Source: Acinetobacter bouvetii (GTDB lineage Bacteria > Pseudomonadota > Gammaproteobacteria > Pseudomonadales > Moraxellaceae). From it: a stretch of DNA of 32,242 nt. Below the pieces are notes generated by a model. That model saw nothing but the letters and a program-made list of their open reading frames with translations, had not been told where the DNA came from and searched no databases. The stretch is taken from NCBI RefSeq assembly GCF_902753875.1, contig NZ_CADDTS010000050.1, positions 1 through 32,242 on the forward strand, read 5' to 3'. Below, in pieces: positions 6,942-15,019 of the stretch. Position 1 is the stretch's first letter. Each line of letters begins with the position of its first letter. Made by a program: the position numbers and the translations under genes.

Positions 6942-8129
6942 ATGCAAAATATAGATTTACTCTTTCTCCTTCTTGGTGCGGTTTTAGTTTTAGCCATGCA
7001 TGCAGGTTTTGCATTCTTGGAACTGGGCACAGTACGACATAAAAATCAGGTCAATGCCTTGAGTAAAATTTTGACAGACTTTTCCATTTCTGCCATCGCC
7101 TATTTTTTTGTCGGCTACTATATTGCTTATGGCCAGCATTTTTTCCATATTGGCGCAACTTTAGCTGCGGATCACGGCTATAACCTGATGCGCTGCTTCT
7201 TCCTACTGACCTTTGCTGCAGCCATTCCGGCGATTATTTCTGGTGGTATTGCAGAACGTGCCAAAATGCGTTCTCAAGCGATTGCGACCTTGTTATTGGT
7301 CGCCCTAGTCTATCCTTTCTTTGAAGGGATTGCCTGGAACGGTAATTTAGGATTGCAAGGCTGGTTAGCCAAAACCTTTGGTGCAGGCTTCCATGATTTT
7401 GCCGGTTCAGTCGTCGTACATGCCATGGGGGGCTGGATTGCACTGGTTGCGGTCATTTTACTGGGTGCGCGTCATGGCCGTTATAAAAAGGATGGGCGTG
7501 TCAGTGCGCATCCACCATCTTCCATTCCTTTTCTTGCACTAGGTTCATGGATTTTAATTGTCGGCTGGTTTGGCTTTAACGTGATGAGTGCACAACGTCT
7601 GGATGCCATTTCCGGACTGGTAGCGATTAACTCATTGATGGCAATGGTTGGTGGAACCATTGCAGCCAACTTCATGGGCAAAAATGACCCCGGCTTCTTG
7701 CACAATGGTCCTTTGGCAGGTTTGGTGGCAATCTGTGCCGGCTCCGATGTCGTTCATCCGGTTAGCGCATTAATCATTGGCATGGTTGCAGGTATCATTT
7801 TTGTCAAACTGTTCACTTACACTCAAAACAAACTGAAAGTGGATGATGTGCTCGGTGTTTGGCCTCTACACGGCATATGTGGCACCTTTGGCGGGCTTGC
7901 AGTGGGGATTTTTGGACAACAATGGCTAGGCGGTTTAGGTGGTGTTTCAATCATTTCACAACTGATTGGTACTTTACTGGCCATCTCGATTGCACTTGCT
8001 GGCGGCTTTGTCGTTTACGGTACATTAAAATGCATCATGGGTATCCGCTTATCTCAAGAAGAAGAATTCCGTGGTGCAGATTTATCCATTCATAAAATTT
8101 CAGCCAATTCAGAAGAAACCATTTTTTAA
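6942..8129 (+). CDS. amtB: Ammonium transporter, Amt family
   Basis: This 395-aa inner-membrane channel for ammonium/ammonia has about eleven hydrophobic segments. The paired pore histidines are visible: H160 in AGSVVVHAMGG and H310 in VWPLHGICGTFGG. FAAAIPAIISGGIAER carries the Phe-gate region. The N-terminus starts directly at the first membrane helix, without the cleaved signal peptide of E. coli AmtB. The ATG follows GGAG at eight bases. No glnK PII gene adjoins it, although amtB is usually paired with glnK, so this may be a second, stand-alone Amt; the symbol names the family. The NtrC-like palindrome about 160 bases upstream suggests induction by nitrogen limitation. It is followed by its own terminator. 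Confidence 0.88.
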   Translation: MQNIDLLFLLLGAVLVLAMHAGFAFLELGTVRHKNQVNALSKILTDFSISAIAYFFVGYYIAYGQHFFHIGATLAADHGYNLMRCFFLLTFAAAIPAIISGGIAERAKMRSQAIATLLLVALVYPFFEGIAWNGNLGLQGWLAKTFGAGFHDFAGSVVVHAMGGWIALVAVILLGARHGRYKKDGRVSAHPPSSIPFLALGSWILIVGWFGFNVMSAQRLDAISGLVAINSLMAMVGGTIAANFMGKNDPGFLHNGPLAGLVAICAGSDVVHPVSALIIGMVAGIIFVKLFTYTQNKLKVDDVLGVWPLHGICGTFGGLAVGIFGQQWLGGLGGVSIISQLIGTLLAISIALAGGFVVYGTLKCIMGIRLSQEEEFRGADLSIHKISANSEETIF

Positions 8130-8176
8130 AACTGTATAGTTCAACTGAACATTTTAAATGAATCTTGATTTTCAGC

Positions 8177-8202
8177 GCGATCCGAAAGGGTCGCTTTTTT
8201 TT
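8177..8202 (+). terminator. Rho-independent terminator of amtB
   Basis: The stem GCGATCC-GAAA-GGGTCGC (one G-T pair) is followed by eight T, 47 bases after the amtB stop. Confidence 0.88.
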
Positions 8203-8268
8203 GATTATTTGTCTCTAAGATAAGCGTTTATAACAACTTTGCTCATTCAAGAGTAAAACCCATCAACC

Positions 8269-8955
8269 TCATAAAAACTTTTTAATTTCAGCCAAATGCT
8301 GAATGGTATGCACAGGCTGATGATCTGTTGCAGGATGAAAACCTTGTAGCCATAAAGCCTGCATACCGGCTGCCATTGCCCCCTGTACATCATTGACCGG
8401 ATGATCACCGACAAATAGACAATGTTCTGGCTCAACAGCGAGCTTCTGACAGGTATAGAGAAAAATTTCAGGATTCGGTTTGCTCAAACCCGCCAGCTCA
8501 GAGCTGACAATTTCATGAAAATAATGGCTAAAACCCAAACCTTGTAAAATAGTTAAGCGGGTGGCATGACCGCCATTTGAAATCACCGCCAGTTTATAAC
8601 CGGCCTGTTTTAATTCGGTTAACAGTTGACTGGCTCCCTGCATCGCCACTGCGGACAATCCAAATTGCTGAAACCAGAACTGGGTCAGTTCATCAAAATC
8701 AGGCAGACTGTTCCAGCTTAATTCCTGTTGCAAGGCATAAGCTACAGAAGCCGCAATACTGGGATGGGTGAGCCATTCTTTTTTCGGGTAGCCGCCATTA
8801 TCAATACGGCGGATAATGGCTTGTATTAAACTGATGTCTGCATGCTGTAATTGGTGTTGATAGGTCTGTGCCAAGAATTGGCTATAGGCCAAAATACTCT
8901 GGTCACGATGCGTGAGGGTATTATCAAGATCGAACAAAACCGCCTGTATAGCCAT
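8269..8955 (-). CDS. HAD-superfamily hydrolase (subfamily IA phosphatase-like)
   Basis: This 228-aa soluble hydrolase has all four HAD motifs: I, FDLDNTLTH (nucleophile D9, acid/base D11); II, AVISNGG; III, the lysine in LSKPNPEIF; IV, FVGDHPVNDVQGAMAAGM. An alpha-helical cap lies between motifs I and II, as in type C1 HAD enzymes. I chose ATG at 8953-8955 because AGGTG precedes it and motif I then lies at the usual position. The frame stays open to 9048 but adds an unlikely 31-aa leader. The substrate cannot be predicted; small phosphate esters or nucleotides are typical. It is divergent from the PAP2 gene and has no operon partner. Confidence 0.85.
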   Translation of the reverse strand: MAIQAVLFDLDNTLTHRDQSILAYSQFLAQTYQHQLQHADISLIQAIIRRIDNGGYPKKEWLTHPSIAASVAYALQQELSWNSLPDFDELTQFWFQQFGLSAVAMQGASQLLTELKQAGYKLAVISNGGHATRLTILQGLGFSHYFHEIVSSELAGLSKPNPEIFLYTCQKLAVEPEHCLFVGDHPVNDVQGAMAAGMQALWLQGFHPATDHQPVHTIQHLAEIKKFL

Positions 8956-9186
8956 GTAAACACCTATATTTATTTTGTGCTTAATGTAGCACTGAGCGTT
9001 TGTATCATTATGCTCTTTGTTGAATATGCTTATCAGCATTTGACACAAGCTGTTGCTTAAACTCTGCGTCTGTTTTTGTTATTCATCTCTTTTTCAGCTG
9101 CATAGTTCATCTCCTCCAAGTCTGCTTAAGTCTAGATTAAGTTTTGATTGTTGTAATTGCAGCACTAAAAACTATTGATCTTTACT

Positions 9187-9897
9187 ATGCACGATAAGCA
9201 ACGCTTCATGCTCTATCAGGGCTGTTTCCTCATCATCAGCTTCTGCCTGCTTTTGGTGTGCTTCCCTGTCGGAGGCAGTCTAGATCTGGCACTGATTCAT
9301 CCTTGGGTGAGTTCGTCCGGGAAATTCCTGTTACGTGATAACTGGTATTTGGCTGAACTGAACCACCGTTATGTCAAAGAACTGATTATTTTGGTTTATG
9401 CCAGCTTTTTGATCATTTGGCTGGGCTCATTCAAATTCGAAAAACTTAAGCCTTTACGTTGGAACTATGGTTATTTCTTTTTTCTGGTGATCCTTTCTAC
9501 ATCAATTATTGGCTTATTAAAATCACATTCTGCCCATGCCTGCCCATGGAATATTACTATTCCAACCACTCAAGGATTTTTCTGGGATTTTTCTGCTACC
9601 CAAGGTCACTGTTTTCCTGGTGGACATGCCTCTACCGGTTTTGCGCTGATGGCTGGTTTTTTTGTATTTAGACGATCTGATAAAAAACGTGCCTATTTTT
9701 TTCTAATCTCTGGTTTTATTTTAGGTTTTGCCATGGGTTGGGGACAAATGATGCGCGGTGCACATTTTCTCAGTCACAACTTATGGACGGCGTGGATTAT
9801 CTGGTTGGTCAACGTCAGTTTTTATCTACTTAATTATAAAAGGTTTGGGCTATCTCAAATCACCAATACATCTGCACAAACCAGCCAGCAGCAGTAA
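9187..9897 (+). CDS. PAP2-family membrane phosphatase
   Basis: This 236-aa integral membrane protein has several hydrophobic helices and a PAP2 (type 2 phosphatidic acid phosphatase) core. KSHSAHACPW at 112-121 is a variant of motif 1, PGGHAS at 144-149 is motif 2, and RGAHFLSHNLWTAW at 190-203 is motif 3, with H193 the likely nucleophile. PAP2 proteins near lipid A genes include dephosphorylating and phosphotransferring enzymes such as LpxE and LpxT. This gene ends 29 bases from the end of pmrB, convergent with it, so a lipid or undecaprenyl-phosphate substrate in the envelope is plausible but inferred. The start is uncertain: ATG 9187 and TTG 9175 are both possible and neither has a clear ribosome-binding site. 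Confidence 0.82.
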   Translation: MHDKQRFMLYQGCFLIISFCLLLVCFPVGGSLDLALIHPWVSSSGKFLLRDNWYLAELNHRYVKELIILVYASFLIIWLGSFKFEKLKPLRWNYGYFFFLVILSTSIIGLLKSHSAHACPWNITIPTTQGFFWDFSATQGHCFPGGHASTGFALMAGFFVFRRSDKKRAYFFLISGFILGFAMGWGQMMRGAHFLSHNLWTAWIIWLVNVSFYLLNYKRFGLSQITNTSAQTSQQQ

Positions 9898-9909
9898 TCA
9901 GCTGCTGGC
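9884..9909. terminator. Strong hairpin between convergent PAP2 and pmrB genes
   Basis: The perfect nine-base stem GCCAGCAGC / GCTGCTGGC with an eight-base loop overlaps the PAP2 stop codon. No T-run follows on either strand, so it may be a transcript-end stabiliser or a weak bidirectional terminator rather than a classic one. Confidence 0.5.
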
Positions 9910-9926
9910 ACTAAACGATTTCCACC

Positions 9927-11240
9927 CTAGAGTGGTAACTGCACATTGACCTGCAAACCACCTAGACCAAGGCTCTTGGAAAATGAAATTTTTCCACCCA
10001 GTCTTTCCGTGGCTTTCTCTACAATTGAAAGCCCTAAACCGCTGCCAATTTCCAGATGATGATGCACGCGATAAAAGCGTTTCAGAATTTTTTCATAAAG
10101 TTCTGGTGCAATACCTGGCCCACTATCTTCAACCTGAATCATGGCTAAGCCATCCCGCTCAAACACAGAGACATTAATCACTCCCTGATTGGGCGTATAT
10201 TTAATGGCATTATCAATCAGATTATAAATAATGGAATGCACGGAAGATTCCTGACTATGCAGCAGCACATCTTCCTGATGCTCCATCCCTAAATCAATAT
10301 TTTTTTGCATGGCAAGATGAATTAGCTGTTCAACGCAATTCACGGCGACCTGATTGAGTAAAAACTGCTGTTTATTTTCCGCTTCCAGAACAGAAGCATC
10401 CTGTTTAGCCAAATTAAGTAACTGGCTGACCAAATGCTGAATCCGGATTAATCCTTTACTCAGATTCTGTAAATCCTGATCTTCCGGAAATTGTTTTAAC
10501 AGAATTTGCATTTGCAAATTTAAAGCAGTGATGGGTGTACGAAGCTCATGGGCAGCATCGGCAATAAACTGCCGCTGCTCCTGTTGTGCAGAGGAAATCC
10601 GTTCAAATAAATGATTCATTTCCGTAATGGTCGGCACAATTTCAACCGGATAATCATTTAATTGAATCGCCCTCAGTTCATTTGAATCACGTTGCGCCAA
10701 TTCAGCCTTAAAATCATCCAATGGCTGCAAACTACGACTAATAATCCAGCTCAGTCCCCAAATCACGCAAGGCATAAACAGCAGATAAGGAATAAACATA
10801 CTACCAGCGAGTTCTAAGGCCAAACGCTGCCGTGTTTCTTGCTGCTGGCTGACCTGAACCTGATAATGTTCTAAGGGTAACACGTAAGTATGCCAAACAC
10901 CTTGTGAGGTTTTATGCGTATAAAAGCCTGCTTTTTTGACAGGGTTAACCAATAAATTGATAGCATGGGTTTTATGCTCTTCTTTGGCATAAGCCCAAAC
11001 ATCTACAAACAGGTCTTCTTCATGATAATGCTTGGCTTGCTCAAAGCGGCTTTGCACTGGTTCAGGATCATGTTGCGCAATACGTTCTGCCAGATTCTGC
11101 ATCTGTGCATCGAGCACTTCATTAATTTCCTGCAGCGCAATCCGGTAAGCGGAAAAAATCAGCAAGCATCCCAATGCAATACTAAAAACAGAGATATAAA
11201 TAATCAGGCGTTTTTTTAATGAATACTGTGACTGTACCAA
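9927..11240 (-). CDS. pmrB: Sensor histidine kinase PmrB
   Basis: This 437-aa inner-membrane sensor kinase phosphorylates PmrA. It has transmembrane helices at about 11-33 and 146-168 around a periplasmic sensor of roughly 110 residues, then a HAMP linker. A HisKA domain follows with H231 in HELRTPITAL, then an HATPase domain with N-box NLIDNAIKYTPNQG, DSGPGIAP and GSGLGLSIVEKA. The order eptA-pmrA-pmrB on one strand is the Acinetobacter pmrCAB arrangement; altered PmrB in that genus is known to cause polymyxin resistance. The start ATG lies 45 bases after the pmrA stop. All catalytic motifs are intact. Whether sensor residues deviate from wild type cannot be told without a reference. Confidence 0.9.
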   Translation of the reverse strand: MVQSQYSLKKRLIIYISVFSIALGCLLIFSAYRIALQEINEVLDAQMQNLAERIAQHDPEPVQSRFEQAKHYHEEDLFVDVWAYAKEEHKTHAINLLVNPVKKAGFYTHKTSQGVWHTYVLPLEHYQVQVSQQQETRQRLALELAGSMFIPYLLFMPCVIWGLSWIISRSLQPLDDFKAELAQRDSNELRAIQLNDYPVEIVPTITEMNHLFERISSAQQEQRQFIADAAHELRTPITALNLQMQILLKQFPEDQDLQNLSKGLIRIQHLVSQLLNLAKQDASVLEAENKQQFLLNQVAVNCVEQLIHLAMQKNIDLGMEHQEDVLLHSQESSVHSIIYNLIDNAIKYTPNQGVINVSVFERDGLAMIQVEDSGPGIAPELYEKILKRFYRVHHHLEIGSGLGLSIVEKATERLGGKISFSKSLGLGGLQVNVQLPL

Positions 11241-11285
11241 TGGCTGACCTTATTGCTGATTTTATGACTTTATAGCTGACTGACT

Positions 11286-11963
11286 CTAGAGCTGTCCCAG
11301 TCGATAACCTAAACCACGAATGGTACAAATGAAATCTTTACCCAGTTTGGCACGCAAGTGATGTACATAGACTTCAATGGTATTACTGCTGACTTCGCTG
11401 TCCAGATCATACAGTTTATCTTCTAAATTGGCTTTAGAAAAAATCTTGTTTGGATGACTGACCAAAGGAATCAAAATCGCCCATTCACGATTAGATAAGT
11501 CAATATATTGTCCCTTAAACTTGGCAATATGCTGTTCCACATCCAGCGTCAGTTCACCATAACTTAAAATGTTCTGGCTGTCTTGTAATGCAGACTCAGC
11601 GCCACTACGGCGTAATAAAGCATGGATACGAGCCAACAGTTCGTCAAACTCATAGGGCTTGATCAGATAGTCATCTGCCCCATTATTTAAACCATCGACC
11701 CGGTTTTGCAACTGATCCCGGGCAGAAATAATCAGCACAGGTAAAGCTGGCCACTGCTGACGGATCTGTTTCAACACTTGCATTCCGTCCATCATCGGCA
11801 AACCCAGATCGAGTAGCACAATATCAAACTTGTGTTGGCCCAGCTTTTTTAAACCATCGATGCCATTATTGACCCATTCCACATCAAATTGCTGGTATTT
11901 CAGCAAAGTCATGCTGGATTCAGCAATCATGAAATCATCTTCAATTATCAAGATTTTAGCCAT
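11286..11963 (-). CDS. pmrA: Response regulator PmrA
   Basis: This 225-aa OmpR-family regulator has an N-terminal receiver domain with the acidic pocket E8/D9/D10, phospho-acceptor D52 in LLDLGLPMMDG and the conserved lysine in YLIKPYEF. A C-terminal winged-helix DNA-binding domain ends with VYVHHLRAKLGKDF and TIRGLGYRL. It is in an operon: the eptA stop lies nine bases upstream and pmrB follows after 45 bases. It would activate eptA through the HTTAAD-N5-HTTAAD box found upstream of eptA in this window, making an autoregulated unit. No unusual residue is obvious. Confidence 0.92.
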   Translation of the reverse strand: MAKILIIEDDFMIAESSMTLLKYQQFDVEWVNNGIDGLKKLGQHKFDIVLLDLGLPMMDGMQVLKQIRQQWPALPVLIISARDQLQNRVDGLNNGADDYLIKPYEFDELLARIHALLRRSGAESALQDSQNILSYGELTLDVEQHIAKFKGQYIDLSNREWAILIPLVSHPNKIFSKANLEDKLYDLDSEVSSNTIEVYVHHLRAKLGKDFICTIRGLGYRLGQL

Positions 11964-11972
11964 GCTTTAAAC

Positions 11973-13640
11973 TCACGCTTTTTTTTTGGTTTCACACTGC
12001 TGCAACATATTATTTTGTTCATCCGCCACTTGAGTTTTGACATCAAGCAGACTGAGCAGACTTGGGAACAAATTATCCTGACTTAATTCTTTGCTTTTTT
12101 GGGCTGCTAAGCAAGTGATTTGCGCAGAATTTTGCTCAGCCCATTCAGGTGAAAACCACATCAGCATGGGAATATGAGTCTGCTGAGTCGGTGCAATCGC
12201 ATAAGGTGAACCATGTAAATACAAACCGTGTTCTCCAGTCGATTCACCATGATCCGACAAATACCAGAATCCGGTTTGATAAGCCGAGTTGCCTTTCAAC
12301 ACCTGAATCAGTGAGCTTAAAACATGATCAGTATAGACAATCGAATTATCATAACTATTCAACAATTCTGTCCGGCTACAACCTTGAATCGCATTGGTAT
12401 CACAGCTCGGTTTAAAAGGCTGGAAGGCTGTAGTTGAGCGTTGATAATAAGCTGGCCCATGACTGCCCATCTGGTGTAAGACGATTAAACGTGGGGTCTT
12501 GTCAGATTCAGGAATTGCAGCCAGATAGGTTTTTAGGCTATCCACCAAAATTTCATCATGACAATCTCCACTTTTATCACACCATTTGTCTTTTAACTGC
12601 TGAGGAATCTGATATTGCTCAACCCGGTTACATGTGCCTTTACAGCCCGAGTTATTATCTATCCAGGTCACTTTGTAGCCAGCACGCTGTGCGATATCAA
12701 GTAATCCCTCACGATGGCTGGCAAGCTGTTCATCATAGTCTTTACGAGGCATACCAGAGAACATGCAAGGCACAGAAACAGCAGTTGCAGTACCGCATGA
12801 ACTGACCTGATTAAAATTGATCACATTCAGTTTGGATAATTCAGGATTGGTATTTTTGCCATAACCATTTAAAGAGAAACTCTCTGCACGTGCTGTTTCA
12901 CCCACCACCAACAGCATTAATTTCGGTTTAGCATTCTCTTTGACTTGCTGCACCAAATGCGCATCTTCACCATAGTGAATTAAAGGTAAATTCTTTTTAG
13001 GCGCAGATTTACGATAATAAGACAATGTTGCAGAGATGGCATTTTGAGGTGAAATCATGCCTTTTAAATCACGATGTTCACGGAAGATTGCCGCAAAATC
13101 CACGTAAAAAACAAAGAGCAAACCACCTACCAGCAGCAATGATCCTGCACCTGTTAATAGTTTTTTAGTGACTTTACGAGCTAGGGTCTCACGCTTGATC
13201 CGAATCAGACTGACACACAGTATTGGAAATAAGACAAATGCAAGCGTCCACAATACAAAGCGCAAAGATAATAAATCACCAACTTCACGTGCATCGGTTT
13301 GCATCATATTTTGAATCTGCTCTGGAGAAATGACCACCCCTAGGCTATTTACAAAATATGCAGTAAAACCACCTATAAACAGTAAAATATAGGCAAAGAT
13401 TTTTGCATTCCATGTCCATTGCAGCAGCTGAAAAATCAAATTATAGGCAGCTATAATCACCAATACCGTAGCCGTTAAAAAAAGATAGGCTTTCGGACCT
13501 TGGTAAGGAGTCAAATTTTGAATTTTTTGAAAAAAAGCAATATTTAGAACAAGACCTAACCATATAGCCAATACAAAATTGAATTGACTCAAAGAAATGG
13601 GCTTAATTTTATCTCGTACTCGGGTAACGATACTTAACAT
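11973..13640 (-). CDS. eptA: Lipid A phosphoethanolamine transferase EptA/PmrC
   Basis: This 555-aa enzyme transfers phosphoethanolamine from phosphatidylethanolamine to lipid A in the inner membrane, lowering the affinity for polymyxins. Five hydrophobic helices lie in residues 20-185, followed by a periplasmic alkaline-phosphatase-like domain. By alignment in mind to MCR-1 and Neisseria EptA, the zinc and catalytic residues are E248 in GETARAESF, nucleophile T284 in SCGTATAVSVPCMFSG, and D463/H464 in LSDHGESTGEHG. Cysteines at 282/292, 333/337, 354/360 and 413/421 fit the family's disulfides. It is the first gene of the operon. A PmrA box lies about 50-70 bases upstream of the start. Also known as pmrC in Acinetobacter. 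Confidence 0.93.
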   Translation of the reverse strand: MLSIVTRVRDKIKPISLSQFNFVLAIWLGLVLNIAFFQKIQNLTPYQGPKAYLFLTATVLVIIAAYNLIFQLLQWTWNAKIFAYILLFIGGFTAYFVNSLGVVISPEQIQNMMQTDAREVGDLLSLRFVLWTLAFVLFPILCVSLIRIKRETLARKVTKKLLTGAGSLLLVGGLLFVFYVDFAAIFREHRDLKGMISPQNAISATLSYYRKSAPKKNLPLIHYGEDAHLVQQVKENAKPKLMLLVVGETARAESFSLNGYGKNTNPELSKLNVINFNQVSSCGTATAVSVPCMFSGMPRKDYDEQLASHREGLLDIAQRAGYKVTWIDNNSGCKGTCNRVEQYQIPQQLKDKWCDKSGDCHDEILVDSLKTYLAAIPESDKTPRLIVLHQMGSHGPAYYQRSTTAFQPFKPSCDTNAIQGCSRTELLNSYDNSIVYTDHVLSSLIQVLKGNSAYQTGFWYLSDHGESTGEHGLYLHGSPYAIAPTQQTHIPMLMWFSPEWAEQNSAQITCLAAQKSKELSQDNLFPSLLSLLDVKTQVADEQNNMLQQCETKKKA

Positions 13641-13691
13641 GATTATTTAATTGATCTGATTTTTACTGATACATTAATCTAAAATTCGAAA

Positions 13692-13708
13692 CTTAAAAAT
13701 GACTTAAA
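13692..13708 (-). promoter_or_regulatory. PmrA box upstream of eptA-pmrA-pmrB
   Basis: CTTAAA-AATGA-CTTAAA reads on the minus strand as TTTAAG-N5-TTTAAG. It matches the PmrA consensus HTTAAD-N5-HTTAAD at every specified position. It lies 52-68 bases before the eptA start, just after the porin terminator, where a -35-region activator site is expected. Confidence 0.72.
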
Positions 13709-13710
13709 TA

Positions 13711-13740
13711 AAAAAAAGACGATGTAAAACACCGTCTTTT
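13711..13740 (-). terminator. Rho-independent terminator of the porin gene
   Basis: Read on the minus strand, the stem GACGGTG-TTTTA-CATCGTC (one G-T pair) is followed by seven T, 24 bases after the porin stop. It separates the porin transcript from the eptA operon downstream. Confidence 0.85.
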
Positions 13741-13763
13741 CATTAACTTAAAATGAATAAGCA

Positions 13764-14882
13764 TTAAAACTTATATTCTAAGCCTGTACCCACCACAGGT
13801 TGTTTGGTTTCATTAGATGCCTGTTCCAAGGTTAAATAACCCGCATAACCATAGGCTTTAACTTGTTTGTTAAAGGCATAATCCACACCTGCAAAATATT
13901 GTTTTGCGTCAAAATCTGCTTTGGTGTTTTTAAAGCTGGTGGTGTTTTGGCTATATTGGGCTTTTACCGTCCATGCTTTAGCATTTGGCAGATTATATTC
14001 AGCACCCACCAGCCAGCCTTGAGATTCATCAATATTGGCTGCTAACGCTTCATTACCATTTGCCGCTTCTACTTCTGATGTTTGATAAAGTGCTTTTAAT
14101 GCTAATCCACCATCGATATTCACACGACCAATGGCACGCAGTGTATTTGCAGCAGCAAAAGCACTTCCAGCTACAGTTCCAGTCACTTCAGGTGTAGCAG
14201 CATTGGTAAAGCCACGTCCGGCAAAGTTACTTGGAATCGCTTTATCATAAGCAATACCCGCCACTACAACAGGGCTTTCATAAGCAACCGATGCAGACCA
14301 GGCATCCCCTAGGCCACGGCCCGCTGTTTTCGCTGAACCATTTCCTTTAGCAATGGCTGAATCTTCACCTGAAGCCAATAAAGCATTTACCTTAATGGCA
14401 CCTGCAGGTAATTTAATCGCTGGAGATTCATAAATCACGGCATTTGAAATACGGTTTTCACCGGTAAAAATGCCCGTCACATCCGCTTTGTTGGCTACAT
14501 AGTTGTTAAAAGTATCAACTACACTGGAAAGTTGTTTTAATGGTGTGTCATGTGCACCTACTTTTAAAGTCCCCAGCTGAGCATCTTTCAAACCGACAAA
14601 GCGGTTACGTGTCGTCCAGTCTGCACTGTCACCATCTGCACTGAGTCCCCATTCAATGCCGTAAACTGCACTTAAACGATCAGTTAGTTTTTCATCACCT
14701 TTTAATCCAATAAATGAGCTGTTAGAACTCACCTCGACCACATCTTTGTCTGAAACAGGTGACGCATTGTCTTCTGGTAAATAATCGATACTCGCATCGA
14801 TTTCCCCATAGAACGTTGGTGCTGCAAAAGTTGAGCCTGCTAAAAGACTTAATGCAATCGCTGCGGCAATTTTGGTTTTCAT
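13764..14882 (-). CDS. General outer-membrane porin (Gram-negative porin family)
   Basis: This 372-aa outer-membrane beta-barrel has a signal peptide ending AGSTFA-AP at about residue 20. The body has alternating hydrophobic strands, including SSFIGLKGDEKLTDRLSAVY and RNRFVGLKDAQLGTLKVGAH, which are hallmarks of trimeric 16-strand porins of the Neisseria/Burkholderia type. The C-terminus VVGTGLEYKF ends in Phe, the BAM recognition signal. It would admit small hydrophilic solutes; specificity cannot be told. It is a single-gene unit with its own terminator. The long alanine-rich segment at about 225-260 is probably an external loop. The exact porin name is not claimed. Confidence 0.85.
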   Translation of the reverse strand: MKTKIAAAIALSLLAGSTFAAPTFYGEIDASIDYLPEDNASPVSDKDVVEVSSNSSFIGLKGDEKLTDRLSAVYGIEWGLSADGDSADWTTRNRFVGLKDAQLGTLKVGAHDTPLKQLSSVVDTFNNYVANKADVTGIFTGENRISNAVIYESPAIKLPAGAIKVNALLASGEDSAIAKGNGSAKTAGRGLGDAWSASVAYESPVVVAGIAYDKAIPSNFAGRGFTNAATPEVTGTVAGSAFAAANTLRAIGRVNIDGGLALKALYQTSEVEAANGNEALAANIDESQGWLVGAEYNLPNAKAWTVKAQYSQNTTSFKNTKADFDAKQYFAGVDYAFNKQVKAYGYAGYLTLEQASNETKQPVVGTGLEYKF

Positions 14883-15019
14883 TTTTAAATACCCCTGAGT
14901 TATTTTGTAACAGATGTTACTGTTTAGAAATATTTAAAAAAATGATTTATTTTTTATTTAGTTATCATTTTTAATTCATAGCTTTTAAAGATGTTTTCAA
15001 TTAAAACGCTTTGATTGGA

